64,000 nucleotides of DNA from Methylocapsa acidiphila B2 (lineage in GTDB: Bacteria > Pseudomonadota > Alphaproteobacteria > Rhizobiales > Beijerinckiaceae), in contig NZ_KE386496.1 of NCBI RefSeq assembly GCF_000427445.1, forward strand, positions 3,216,504 to 3,280,503, in the 5' to 3' direction. How positions within the stretch are numbered: the first letter of the stretch is position 1; every line of letters begins with the position of its first letter. The notes beneath the pieces are model-generated. The model saw only the letters and a program-made list of their open reading frames with translations. It did no database searches and was not told the DNA's origin. The translations under genes and the position numbers were made by a program. Shown one piece after another: positions 45,912 to 55,056 of this stretch.

Positions 45912-46631
45912 ATGGTCGGATCGCTTTTGCTCCGGGGGATGCTGGCCGGCCTCCTCGCGGGATTGCTCGCCGCGGCGTTCGGCGCGCTCGCCGGCGAACC
46001 CTCGATCGAGCGCGCGATCGCCTATGAAAGCGCCGCGGCGCAGGCTGCGGGCGAGCCGCCGGAGCCTGAAATTGTCAGTCGAGATGTTCAGCGCGGGCCG
46101 GGCCTTTTTGCCGCCGCTATGGTTTACGGCGCCGCCCTCGGCGGTTTCTTCGGCTTAGCTTTCGCTTTCGCCCATGGCCGGATCGGAGGCGGCGATCCCC
46201 GCGCGGTTGCGGCGCTTCTCGCGACGGCCGGCTTTGTCGCGCTCGCGCTTGCCCCCGCGCTCAAATATCCGGCCAATCCGCCGGCGATCGGCGCCGCGGA
46301 CACTATTGGCGCGCGCACGGCGCTGTTTTTCATCATGATGTTCGCCTCGCTCACGGCGATGATCCTGGCGGCGGCGACCGGGCGAAATCTGGCGGCGCGG
46401 TTTGGCGCCTGGAGAGGGGCGCTCACCGGCGTCGTCGTCTTCGTCACAGCCGCCCTATTCGCGGGCGTCCTTCTGCCTTCGGTCAATGAAGTTCCTGCGG
46501 ACTTTCCAGCCGACCTCCTCTGGCGCTTTCGTCTCGCGTCTCTGGGCACGCAGGCCGTGCTCTGGAGCGCCATCGGATTTGGCTTCGCGCTTCTGACGCC
46601 GACGGCCCGTCATCTCTCAGCGTCGGACTAG
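45912..46631 (+). CDS. cbtA: Cobalt transporter subunit CbtA
   Basis: A 239-residue protein with five or six membrane helices (first helix LLLRGMLAGLLAGLLAAAFGAL, later FAAAMVYGAALGGFFGLAFAFAHG and others). The short conserved ERAIAYE lies after the first helix, as in CbtA. It forms the membrane component of the CbtAB cobalt importer. The gene starts 9 nt after cbtB and shares its riboswitch. Confidence 0.9.
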   Translation: MVGSLLLRGMLAGLLAGLLAAAFGALAGEPSIERAIAYESAAAQAAGEPPEPEIVSRDVQRGPGLFAAAMVYGAALGGFFGLAFAFAHGRIGGGDPRAVAALLATAGFVALALAPALKYPANPPAIGAADTIGARTALFFIMMFASLTAMILAAATGRNLAARFGAWRGALTGVVVFVTAALFAGVLLPSVNEVPADFPADLLWRFRLASLGTQAVLWSAIGFGFALLTPTARHLSASD

Positions 46632-46737
46632 GTCCCGACTCGGGACTGGGCGAAGCTGCTTGAATTTCCGAAGGGGGGCGCGTCTTCTTTCGCCCGACCT
46701 GATTGGCGGGCGCCGTCGGTTTGTGATGGAGAGCGTC

Positions 46738-47799
46738 ATGGAGCCAGAGCATTTCGGAATCGAACAGATTACGGAAGAGGACCGGGCCTACGCCGGGTCG
46801 CGTTACGCCGAGGTTCGCGACGCCCTGTTCGCGCATCCCTATCAAGCGGTTTGGGGGCTTGAAAGCGCTCCGCCCTTGCCGCGCTACGAAACGACCGTCG
46901 CCAGTTTCTTCCGGGGCCTTCTTCCCTTTGGTCGGCGCTATTTGTTCCGGCAAGCCTCGGAACGAACCGTCGATTCCCATGCGGATTTGCGTTGGGGGCC
47001 GGATCGGAAGGGATTTCGCCGATTTCTTCATCCGAACGGGATCTGCCTCACGGGTCTATGGGAAATCACCGAGGCGACCGAATATTCGGGCTATTTTCGG
47101 CAAGGCAGCCGCGCCTTGACGATTGGCCGCTATTCTACCTGCTGCACGGAGACCCGCCGCGGCCACGTCCGCTCGCTGGCCTTGGTCGGAAAGCTCTATC
47201 CAACAACCGATCCTGATCATGCCGAGCCGCTTCGCGCCGCGAACTTCTTCACTCAGGAAGACATTGGCGGCGACCACACGGCCTACATCAACGACGCCGA
47301 GCTTCGCAATGCGCCGAATGTCAGCCCTTGGCGGCGGGGAAAGGCTCTATTGACCATTGTCGTCGAAGGAATCGTGTTCACGCTGACCGACAAGCAAGCG
47401 ACCCTGCGTCAGCTTCATCAGATCGCGGAGCTTGGCAAACCGAGCAGCGAGCCCACGCGCGCGCCGACATTCATGCGTCTTCTCGTGGCGGCCGAGCAGC
47501 CGAGGATCGAAGGCGAGGCCCTGGATTTCCGCGATGAGATCATGGCGCAGATCTTCGACAAGGGCGATCCGGCCCCGAAGCGCAAATTGGCCTTTCATAT
47601 CGAAGTCACGGATGAAGGGACTGAGCGGAATATTTTGGGCTATGTGCGGCGCCGCTTCCGGAATTGGCGCCGCATTGGCAAATTGACCTTCGATGACGCC
47701 GTCGCGTCCTACAACAGCGATTTTGTCGTTCATTTCAATCATCCGGGCTGGCGCGACGACAAGAATGACCCGGCGACGGCGCATCGACGGTCGATCTAA
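46738..47799 (+). CDS. Catalase-like fold protein
   Basis: A 353-residue protein resembling the core of haem catalases. FLHPNGICLTGLWEIT (H98) aligns with the distal-His segment HAxGAGAxG. ALTIGRYSTC (R131, S133) aligns with the RFST strand, and LRAANFFTQEDIGGD with the next conserved loop. I do not see the proximal RxxxY haem-ligand motif in the C-terminal half, and the protein is shorter than catalases (about 480). It may be a SrpA- or minicatalase-like peroxidase, or a non-haem relative. ATG 46738 was chosen because GGAGAG precedes it by about 6 nt. It stands alone between cbtA and nagZ. Confidence 0.6.
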   Translation: MEPEHFGIEQITEEDRAYAGSRYAEVRDALFAHPYQAVWGLESAPPLPRYETTVASFFRGLLPFGRRYLFRQASERTVDSHADLRWGPDRKGFRRFLHPNGICLTGLWEITEATEYSGYFRQGSRALTIGRYSTCCTETRRGHVRSLALVGKLYPTTDPDHAEPLRAANFFTQEDIGGDHTAYINDAELRNAPNVSPWRRGKALLTIVVEGIVFTLTDKQATLRQLHQIAELGKPSSEPTRAPTFMRLLVAAEQPRIEGEALDFRDEIMAQIFDKGDPAPKRKLAFHIEVTDEGTERNILGYVRRRFRNWRRIGKLTFDDAVASYNSDFVVHFNHPGWRDDKNDPATAHRRSI

Positions 47800-47930
47800 A
47801 TATAAAGATCAGCCGTCAATGCGGGAGTGGAAGGCGGCTCGCCCGGCGCGCATGGATTTCTTGGCGGGCGCTCTTGCGTCGACCTTATGGCTCCGCCAAT
47901 CATGCAAGATTGATTCGGCCGAGGCGCGCT

Positions 47931-49031
47931 ATGAAGCTCAAGAGTTCCATCGATTCCGTCGGCGACCATTTTTTGGTGGGCCTGCGGCCGACGACCGCGC
48001 TTCACGATCTCGATCGGGCTCTGCTCAACGATCTGCGTCCGGCCGGCGTCATTCTGTTCAAAAGCAATTTCCGCCACGACCTGTCTTATGACGGTTGGCT
48101 CGAGAGTCATGCCCGGCTTGTCGACGACATTCGCGCGGCCGCCGGTCGACCGAAAATGTTCATAGCGATCGATCATGAGGGCGGCCGGGTCTGCCGCACG
48201 CCGCCGCCGATCACGCGTTTCGCCTATGCCTCGCAATGGGCCGATCACGCCGCGGAGGTCGGCGGGGCGATCGGGCGCGAGCTCGCCTCGCTCGGCCTCA
48301 ACCTGAATTTCGCGCCGGTCCTCGACATTCACACCAACCCGAAAAACCCGGTGATCGGCCCACGCGCCTTCGGGACGACTCCGGAAGCCGTGATCGCCTC
48401 GGCGCTTCCTTTCATGCGCGCCATGCAGAAAGAGAAAGTCATCGCCTGCGGCAAGCATTTTCCCGGTCATGGCGACACGAGCGTCGATTCGCATGTCGGC
48501 TTGCCGGCGCAGGACCTCGACCTCGACTCGCTCCGCCGCCGCGAATTGAAGCCCTTCGCCGCCGCGATCGAAGCCGGGATCGGCATGATCATGACCTCGC
48601 ATATCCTGTTTCCGGCGATTGATCCCGAGGCGCCGGTCACGCTATCGCCGCGCTTCATTCGAGAGATCTTGCGCGAGGAGCTTGGCTTCGCCGGAGTCGC
48701 GATCTCGGACGATGTCGGCATGGGCGCCATGAACGGCATTTTCGACGCCCCCGAAGCGGCGGCCCGTTTCATGGCGGCAGGTTGCGACATGCTGATGGTC
48801 TGCGCGCATTTCACCGACACCGATCGCGCCCGACGCTTCGCCGAGGCGATCGTCGCGGCGATTGACGAGGGTCGGCTCGACGAGTCGCTTCTGGCGCGAT
48901 CTCGGGCGCGCGTGTCGGCGCTGCTCGAGCAAACGCCGGTGAACGAGGTTCGACGTTTGCCGGAAGAGGCGCTGCGCGCGCATGGCGACGCCATGGCTTT
49001 ATATACAGATCAGACCGTCGAGGTCGTGTGA
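47931..49031 (+). CDS. nagZ: Family 3 beta-N-acetylhexosaminidase, NagZ-like
   Basis: A 366-residue enzyme with AIDHEGGRVCR, LNLNFAPVLDIHTNP, the catalytic acid/base loop KHFPGHGDTSVDSH and the nucleophile region ISDDVGMGAM. It cleaves terminal beta-N-acetylglucosamine from muropeptides in cell-wall recycling. ATG 47931 was preferred over the 47874 start because the first 19 residues of the longer form do not resemble the family. It is not adjacent to the usual sporulation/scpAB genes. Confidence 0.85.
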   Translation: MKLKSSIDSVGDHFLVGLRPTTALHDLDRALLNDLRPAGVILFKSNFRHDLSYDGWLESHARLVDDIRAAAGRPKMFIAIDHEGGRVCRTPPPITRFAYASQWADHAAEVGGAIGRELASLGLNLNFAPVLDIHTNPKNPVIGPRAFGTTPEAVIASALPFMRAMQKEKVIACGKHFPGHGDTSVDSHVGLPAQDLDLDSLRRRELKPFAAAIEAGIGMIMTSHILFPAIDPEAPVTLSPRFIREILREELGFAGVAISDDVGMGAMNGIFDAPEAAARFMAAGCDMLMVCAHFTDTDRARRFAEAIVAAIDEGRLDESLLARSRARVSALLEQTPVNEVRRLPEEALRAHGDAMALYTDQTVEVV

Positions 49032-49189
49032 GCGCATCGTCCCGCGGCTGGAGGTCGCGGCTTCTCAAATCCGGCCGATTACACGCGTAGCCCTATCAGG
49101 TAAGTAAACTATATAACCGGCCCCAAGGCGCGGATTGTCATTGTCGCAATTGGTAAAGTCGTGCATCTAGGAAGTTTGCGGAGGAAAAA

Positions 49190-49993
49190 TTGCCCCGAAA
49201 CTTATCCGGAAAAATCGATACTTTGCTGGCGCTTCGCGCCGATGGGCGGCTTCTCGTCGGTAGGGAGCGGATCACGTTGCTTGAAGCCGTGATCCAGCAC
49301 GGGAGCATCACCAAGGCCGCGGAAATCGCCGGCTTCAGCTATAAGACGGCTTGGGACGCGGTTAACGCCATAAATAATCTTCTCCCCCGGCCGGCCTTCA
49401 TCACCCACACGGGCGGCCCGCGCGGCGGCGGGGCTGAGGTGACCGACGAGGGACGGCGTTTGATCGCGGCCTTTCGCCGACTGGAGGAAAAGCTCGGGCG
49501 AATTTCCAACGCCATCGTCGAGGAAGGTCTCGAAAACGAGCGCGACCTTTTATTCTGGGGGATCGGCCTCAAGCTCAGCGTCCGCAACGCGTTTCACTGC
49601 GAGCTTGTCGAAATCCTCCCGGCGCCAGTCAATGTCGAAGTGAAGCTCAGGGTTTCGCCGGAGATCGTGATCACCTCGATCATCACCAACGCCAGCATCG
49701 TCGAGCTCGGCCTAACCGTCGGGCGCTCGGCGGTCGCCATGGTCAATGCCTCCTCTGTGATGCTGGCCCCCAAGGAAGACGCCCCGCGCATCTCGGCGCG
49801 CAACAGGATCAGCGGCGTCGTGGTCGATCGAATCGACGGTGGCGTCGATTCCGAGATCACCGTCGATATTGGCGGCGGCAAGACCATTATTTCGGTCGTC
49901 ACGCAGGACGCGGCTGAGGATCTGGGCCTAACGCCCGGCAGCGCGGTCTGGGCGCTTTTCAAGACCTCGCATGTGATCCTCGCAACGGATTGA
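49190..49993 (+). CDS. modE: ModE-type molybdate-responsive regulator
   Basis: A 267-residue protein. The N-terminal winged helix-turn-helix (LLEAVIQHGSITKAAEIAGFSYKTAWDAVNAIN) is of the ModE/LysR-like type. Two Mop/TOBE repeats follow (about 125-190 and 200-265), which bind molybdate or tungstate. It starts with TTG at 49190 after GCGGAGG, a strong site. ModE represses molybdate uptake genes; no modABC lies here, and the next gene is a sulfate-type binding protein. AACTATATAACC upstream (about 49107) resembles a ModE half-site, suggesting autoregulation, at low confidence. Confidence 0.85.
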   Translation: MPRNLSGKIDTLLALRADGRLLVGRERITLLEAVIQHGSITKAAEIAGFSYKTAWDAVNAINNLLPRPAFITHTGGPRGGGAEVTDEGRRLIAAFRRLEEKLGRISNAIVEEGLENERDLLFWGIGLKLSVRNAFHCELVEILPAPVNVEVKLRVSPEIVITSIITNASIVELGLTVGRSAVAMVNASSVMLAPKEDAPRISARNRISGVVVDRIDGGVDSEITVDIGGGKTIISVVTQDAAEDLGLTPGSAVWALFKTSHVILATD

Positions 49994-50168
49994 ATTCGTT
50001 CGCGACCGGCTCGCGGAGAACGGTTCCGCTCCCGCCTATCTGCCAAACCTGAATTCAAGCTGCGGTCGCCTGCTTGCGGTTCGGTTGGGCCGACTCGCGG
50101 CCGGCTCAGTCTCTTGACTATAATTATGTAGTCTATAGAAAGGGTGTACCACTCTTAGGGAGCCCTTC

Positions 50169-51221
50169 ATGACCCCGCTCAGGCGCGATCGCCTCGTTTT
50201 TCCCGCCGTTTTTCGAGCCCTCGCCATTGGCGGCCTCGTCCTCGCCACGACCGCTCTATCCGCTCACGCTGCGCGAGCGGAAGAGGCGCTGCTCAATGTC
50301 TCCTATGATCCCACCCGCGAGCTCTACCGTGCGGTCAATGAAGCCTTCATCGAGGACTGGAAGGCGAAGACCGGCGAAACCATCGCCGTGCGCGCCTCGC
50401 ATGGCGGCTCCGGCGCGCAGGCTCGCGCCGTGATCGACGGCTTGCCCGCCGATGTCGTGACCTTGGCCCTGGCCGCGGACATCGATTCGATCGCCGCCAA
50501 AACCGGGAAGCTCCCGGCCGATTGGCAAAAGCGGCTGCCCAATAATTCGACGCCCTACACCTCGACCATCGTGCTCGTGGTCCGCAAAGGCAATCCCAAA
50601 GGAATCAAGGACTGGGACGATCTGATCAGGCCCGGCGTCTCGGTGATCACGCCCAATCCGAAGACTTCGGGCGGCGCACGCTGGAATTTCCTTGCGGCCT
50701 GGGGCTACGCGAACAAGAAATTCAAAGGCGATGAAGCCAAGGTGAAGGACTTCGTTCGCGCCGTCTATAAGAACACGCCGGTTCTGGACACAGGCGCGCG
50801 CGGATCAACGATTAGTTTCGCGCAACGAGGCCTCGGCGACGTGCTGATCTCCTGGGAGAATGACGCCTTTCTCGTCTCCGAGGAATTCGGCAAGGACAAG
50901 TTCGACATCGTCGTGCCGTCCATTTCGGTCCTCGCCGAGCCGCCGGTCGCCTTGGTCGACGCCAATGTAGACGCCAAGAAGACGCGGGCCCAGGCTCAGG
51001 CCTATCTCGATTTTCTCTATACGCCGAAGGCCCAGGCCATCATCGCCGCGAATTACTACCACCCGGTCAAGCCGGAGGCGGCGGCGCCCGCCGATCTCGC
51101 CCGCCTGGCGAAGATTCCGCTCGTTACCGTGGACGGGGATTTTGGCGGCTGGGCTAAAGCGCAGGCGAAATTCTTCGCCGACGGCGGGGTCTTCGATCAA
51201 ATCTACGGCGCGCAACGCTGA
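50169..51221 (+). CDS. Sulfate/thiosulfate ABC transporter substrate-binding protein
   Basis: A 350-residue periplasmic protein with a signal peptide ending SAHAARA. Family motifs include [60 protein letters not shown] and [10 protein letters not shown]. It binds sulfate (or thiosulfate) for an ABC importer; the permease and ATPase genes are not nearby. A strong terminator follows, so it is a single-gene unit. Its position after modE hints at oxyanion regulation, but sulfate specificity is the more likely reading. Confidence 0.88.
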   Translation: MTPLRRDRLVFPAVFRALAIGGLVLATTALSAHAARAEEALLNVSYDPTRELYRAVNEAFIEDWKAKTGETIAVRASHGGSGAQARAVIDGLPADVVTLALAADIDSIAAKTGKLPADWQKRLPNNSTPYTSTIVLVVRKGNPKGIKDWDDLIRPGVSVITPNPKTSGGARWNFLAAWGYANKKFKGDEAKVKDFVRAVYKNTPVLDTGARGSTISFAQRGLGDVLISWENDAFLVSEEFGKDKFDIVVPSISVLAEPPVALVDANVDAKKTRAQAQAYLDFLYTPKAQAIIAANYYHPVKPEAAAPADLARLAKIPLVTVDGDFGGWAKAQAKFFADGGVFDQIYGAQR

Positions 51222-51254
51222 GGCCGTCTTGCTTACGTTTTTCAGGATGAGATG

Positions 51255-51280
51255 CGGCGGCCTCGGGGCCGCCGTTTCTT
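51255..51280 (+). terminator. Strong terminator after the sulfate-binding protein gene
   Basis: CGGCGGCC (51255-51262), tetraloop TCGG, GGCCGCCG (51267-51274), then TTTCTT: a perfect 8-bp stem with T tract, about 35 nt after the stop. Confidence 0.85.
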
Positions 51281-51355
51281 TATCTGGCGAGGCGCGAAAA
51301 GCCTCTTGGAATTCCCGCCCGTTGAGCCGTATCTCGCAGTTGCGGGCGTGAGCGC

Positions 51356-52234
51356 CTAGGATCTCGCCGCGCGCGCGGCGCCGTCTTTGGCAAGCTGATT
51401 ATTGGGGTCGAACACGAGGGCGCGCTGATAGGATTCAAGCGCCTTCGCTCGATTGCCGGATTTCTCATAGGCGAGCCCGAGTCCGGCCCAAGCGTCGGCG
51501 TTCTTATTGTCGACATTGAGCGCTGCGTTGAAATCCTCGATCGCCTTGTCGGGCTTGCCGATGGCGAGCAGGCTTTGCCCGCGCGCTTGATAGGGCGGGC
51601 CGGCGAAAGGATTTCGATCGATGGCGTTGTCGAAATCCGTGATGGCCTGCGCGTGGTTTCCCTCGCGCTGATAGATCAAGCCTCGCGCGTGAAAGGCTTG
51701 GGCGCTCTCCGGATTGAGCTTGATCGCCTGATCGAGATCGGCGCGAGCGTCGCTGAGATTGCCTTGGGCGCGCAGGAGATTGGCGCGGCCGAGATAGGCG
51801 GGCGCGTGGTTCGGGTCAACCGCGATGGCGCGATTGAAATCGCTGAGCGCGGCGTCATTGCGATTGACCTGGCGATAGGCCAGCGCGCGATTGGTGAGGG
51901 CCGCCGCATTGTCCGGAGAGATCTTGATGGACTGGTTGAAGTCCGCGATCGCTTCCTGAAACTTGCCGATCCGCGCATAAGCGACGCCGCGCGTGTTATA
52001 GGGCTCCGCGCTATTCGGATTGCGTCGCACGACATCGTTCAGGGAGGCGAGATTAGCCTCGTGCGCTTCCGTCGACGCGCTGTCGATTTCGGCGGCCCCG
52101 GTGCCCTGCTTGGTCATCAGGTTCGTGGTCGTTTCGCAGCCGGCGAGCGCAAAAGTCGCCGCGGCGACCAAAAGGCCATGCACAGGACGCCTTGCCGGCG
52201 TCGCGCGTAGAAACGCCATCGCGAAGACTGTCAT
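51356..52234 (-). CDS. TPR-repeat lipoprotein
   Basis: A 292-residue protein from ATG 52234. The signal peptide has a lipobox LAGC near residue 31, so it is likely anchored to a membrane by lipid. The mature part holds about six TPR units of the form NRALAYRQVNRNDAALSDFN, AYLGRANLLRAQGNLSDAR and AFHARGLIYQREGNHAQAI. TPR lipoproteins act as scaffolds in envelope assembly or secretion. It is convergent with the sulfate-binding gene. Function is not further defined. Confidence 0.85.
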   Translation of the reverse strand: MTVFAMAFLRATPARRPVHGLLVAAATFALAGCETTTNLMTKQGTGAAEIDSASTEAHEANLASLNDVVRRNPNSAEPYNTRGVAYARIGKFQEAIADFNQSIKISPDNAAALTNRALAYRQVNRNDAALSDFNRAIAVDPNHAPAYLGRANLLRAQGNLSDARADLDQAIKLNPESAQAFHARGLIYQREGNHAQAITDFDNAIDRNPFAGPPYQARGQSLLAIGKPDKAIEDFNAALNVDNKNADAWAGLGLAYEKSGNRAKALESYQRALVFDPNNQLAKDGAARAARS

Positions 52235-52395
52235 CCGCTCACCCTCGCCGGGCATTCACGGGCCGACTTGGCCCATAAACTCATTAGGGAAGAGACATGA
52301 CGGCTCCGAGACGCGTCCCACAGGCCTGCTTCACGCTTTGGGAGCTGAGCCTGGCATTTCGCAGCGGGAGCGCATGGCGCCGATGACGAAGGCGA

Positions 52396-52635
52396 TCAGC
52401 GAGCGCCCAAAACGGGCTTCGGCTTCATCGGCAACAAGCCCTCGCGCTGCATTTTCTTGCGGGCGAGCTTGCGGGCGCGGCGGACGGCCTCGGCTTTCTC
52501 GCGGGCTCTCTTTTCGGAGGGCTTTTCGTAATGGCCGCGGAGCTTCATCTCGCGGAAAATGCCTTCGCGCTGCATTTTTTTCTTCAGCGCCTTCAAAGCT
52601 TGATCGACATTATTGTCGCGAACGAGAACTTGCAC
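52396..52635 (-). CDS. rpsU: 30S ribosomal protein S21
   Basis: A 79-residue basic protein with [20 protein letters not shown] at the start and [20 protein letters not shown]. Start GTG 52635 follows AAGGA. A longer frame from 52662 would add nine residues foreign to S21. It assists translation initiation on the 30S subunit. The neighbourhood with purK/purE is common in alphaproteobacteria. Confidence 0.92.
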   Translation of the reverse strand: MQVLVRDNNVDQALKALKKKMQREGIFREMKLRGHYEKPSEKRAREKAEAVRRARKLARKKMQREGLLPMKPKPVLGAR

Positions 52636-52826
52636 GCAAAAGTCCTTGATGAATCGCCACATCGTCGCCTGCGGCGACGCATTTGACGGAAAAAGGCGGA
52701 ACGAAAAGCCGGGCGCTTTTTAGCGCCCGATCCCAGAGAGAACGCGGATACCAGACCCGGGCCTATCTGTCTAGAGCCGAGAGCCGGTTAGCAGCTGCTC
52801 AGCTCAGGGCGCCGGAACGACTGAGC

Positions 52827-53924
52827 TCAAGGCGCGACGCGCGTTACATGGCCCATTTTGCGGCCGGCCCGCGCTTCGGACTTGCCGTAAAGATGAAGGC
52901 TCGTTCGGGGCTCGCGTAGGATCTGCTCCCAGGCGAAGGCTTCCTCGCCGATCAAGTTCCACATCTCGACGCTTGATCCATGGCGATCCGTCACGCCGAG
53001 CGGCCAGCCGGCGACCGCCCTGACATGCTGCTCGAATTGCGAGGTCAAAGCGCCGTCCAGGGTCCAATGGCCGGAATTATGAACGCGTGGGGCGATCTCA
53101 TTGACGCGAAGCTCGGCGGGGCCTTCGCCTTCTCCGCCGGTCGGATCGACGACGAACATCTCGACCGCGAGAACGCCCACATAATCGAGCGCGTCCGCGA
53201 TCGCATGGGCGATCCGCACCGCCTCGGCCGCGGTCTCCGGCGCGATGCGCGCTGGAGCGCGGGTGAATTTCAAGATATGGTTTTCGTGCTCGTTTTCGCA
53301 GACGTCATAGACAGCGAACGCGCCGTCCGCCCCGCGCGCCGCGACGACGGAGACCTCCTTGGCGAAGGGCACGATTCCCTCGAGGATCGCCGGCGCGCCG
53401 CCGAGCGAGCGAAATGTGACGGCGAGATCCCCGCCCTCGCGGACGAGAACTTGGCCTTTGCCGTCATAGCCGAAACGCCGCGTCTTGAGGATCGAGGGAC
53501 GGCCGAGCTGCGCCACCGCGCGGGCCAGAGACCCAGCGTCGTCGACGCGCAGATAAGGAGCTGTCGCGATGCCGTTCGAGGTCAAAAATTCCTTTTCGAC
53601 CAGCCGATCCTGGCAAGTAGCGAGAGCGGCGGGGCCAGGTCGCACCGCGCCGATCTCGGCCAACAGCGCCGCCGTCCGCGCGGGTACATTCTCGAATTCA
53701 TAGGTTACGAGATCGACGTTGAGCGCGAAATCCTCCAGCGCCTTCTCGTCGTCGAAAGGCGCAATGGTGCGCGCCGCGCTCACGTCGAAGGCGGGGCTAT
53801 CGGGATCATTGGAATAGATATGCGTCTTGAGGCCGAGCCGGGCCGCCGCCAGGGCGAGCATTCGGCCCAATTGGCCGCCGCCGAGAATGCCTATGGTCGC
53901 GCCGGGTGCGAGTGCAAAGGACAT
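52827..53924 (-). CDS. purK: 5-(Carboxyamino)imidazole ribonucleotide synthase
   Basis: A 365-residue ATP-grasp enzyme. It shows IGILGGGQLGRMLALAAARLG, YEFENVP, LKTRRFGYDGKGQ, VPFAKEVSVVAARG, and EIAPRVHNSGHWTLDG. It carboxylates AIR with bicarbonate and ATP in purine synthesis. ATG 53924 starts 7 nt after purE; the frame open to 54020 would overlap purE and is not used. Coding pair purE-purK is typical. Confidence 0.93.
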   Translation of the reverse strand: MSFALAPGATIGILGGGQLGRMLALAAARLGLKTHIYSNDPDSPAFDVSAARTIAPFDDEKALEDFALNVDLVTYEFENVPARTAALLAEIGAVRPGPAALATCQDRLVEKEFLTSNGIATAPYLRVDDAGSLARAVAQLGRPSILKTRRFGYDGKGQVLVREGGDLAVTFRSLGGAPAILEGIVPFAKEVSVVAARGADGAFAVYDVCENEHENHILKFTRAPARIAPETAAEAVRIAHAIADALDYVGVLAVEMFVVDPTGGEGEGPAELRVNEIAPRVHNSGHWTLDGALTSQFEQHVRAVAGWPLGVTDRHGSSVEMWNLIGEEAFAWEQILREPRTSLHLYGKSEARAGRKMGHVTRVAP

Positions 53925-53931
53925 GGCCAAT

Positions 53932-54429
53932 TCAGTCCCCGTTCGCCGGCCGCTCGGCCACGGCTTCCGTTTGCGCCGCGCGCCAACTCGACAGACGCGC
54001 TTCGAGCGCCGGATTCGCAAGAGCCAGAATGGCGGCGGCGAGGAGGGCGGCGTTGACCGCGCCGGCCTTGCCGATCGCCAAGGTTCCGACTGGAACGCCG
54101 GCGGGCATTTGCACGATGGAATAAAGCGAGTCCTGTCCGTGCAAGGCTTTGGTTTCTATCGGGACGCCGAGAACCGGAAGCTCGGTCAAGGCTGCGGTCA
54201 TGCCGGGAAGATGGGCGGCGCCGCCGGCGCCTGCGATGATCACCTTAGCGCCGGCCGCCTTGGCCCCCTTGGCGAAGGCGAAGAGCCGATCGGGTGTGCG
54301 ATGAGCTGAAATGATCAAAGTTTCGTAGCCGATCTCGAGTTCGTCGAGGACGCCGGCTGCATGCCGCATCGTCTCCCAATCCGATTCGCTACCCATAATG
54401 ACGGAGACGGGTTTTTCGGTGGCGGACAA
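53932..54429 (-). CDS. purE: N5-carboxyaminoimidazole ribonucleotide mutase
   Basis: A 165-residue PurE. Motifs are [42 protein letters not shown] and [33 protein letters not shown]. It rearranges N5-CAIR to CAIR, completing the step begun by PurK. It precedes purK with a 7-nt gap, so one transcript makes both. Confidence 0.94.
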   Translation of the reverse strand: MSATEKPVSVIMGSESDWETMRHAAGVLDELEIGYETLIISAHRTPDRLFAFAKGAKAAGAKVIIAGAGGAAHLPGMTAALTELPVLGVPIETKALHGQDSLYSIVQMPAGVPVGTLAIGKAGAVNAALLAAAILALANPALEARLSSWRAAQTEAVAERPANGD

Positions 54430-54603
54430 ATGGCGGTCCAGGGCTTGGATACGGCGAAGGCAGGGGCATAGACGAAGGGGGGAACCGGCGCAAGCGCGCC
54501 GAAGCCTGCGCCGGCGTTCGGCGATCCCAGCGCGGCGGGATCACTTTCTTTTGGCCGGCCGTTGCTCGCTTTACAAAAAGGACGGCGGCAAAATTTACTA
54601 TTT

Positions 54604-54756
54604 CTATCTTGCTCTGAAAAATGGGTTGTTTCTAAAAGCAGAGAAAAGCTTTCCAATGAGCGAGGCTCCGAACTTGCCGGCCCATTGCGCCGCCAGCAAC
54701 CAGAGGAAGGCCCATAATTTTACCCAGAAAGACAAGACGCCCCAATTTTCAGACAC
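54604..54756 (-). CDS. Tiny hydrophobic protein with a strong ribosome binding site
   Basis: A 50-codon frame starting with GTG at 54756, directly after AAAGGAGG at 5-nt spacing. It reads as SENWGVLSFWVKLWAFLWLL, a Trp-rich membrane helix, then AQWAGKFGASLIGKLFSAFR and a basic end. No family is recognised. It lies upstream of purE on the same strand in an AT-richer patch. The ribosome site and codon pattern support translation; it is too small for firm assignment. Confidence 0.5.
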   Translation of the reverse strand: MSENWGVLSFWVKLWAFLWLLAAQWAGKFGASLIGKLFSAFRNNPFFRAR

Positions 54757-55056
54757 GGAAGCCTCCTTTGAACTCTGCTTTAAATAAATAAAGTTACTTT
54801 TTGCTGAACTGCATGATAGGCGAAGCCGCTCGGTCCATATAGTCGAGTTTAAGCTTTATCTTTACTGTCAGATGATCATCGATGAGGCCCGAAGATCTGG
54901 TCCGCCTGCAATGTATTGGATTTGAAATACGCGGCGCCGCCGGCGTTGAGGCGGCGTGGGGGAATGTCGCATGCCTGCTCTGGCGCGCGCGTTTCCCCCT
55001 CGCTTCAAAATGGTTTAGAATTCGAAAATCGCAACATTCGGGTTAGATCGGAAATC
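54757..55056. other. Intergenic, AT-rich
   Basis: About 300 nt between the tiny ORF and the hydroxylase gene on the other strand. It is AT-rich around 54780-54870 and should contain divergent promoters. No further gene is supported. Confidence 0.4.
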
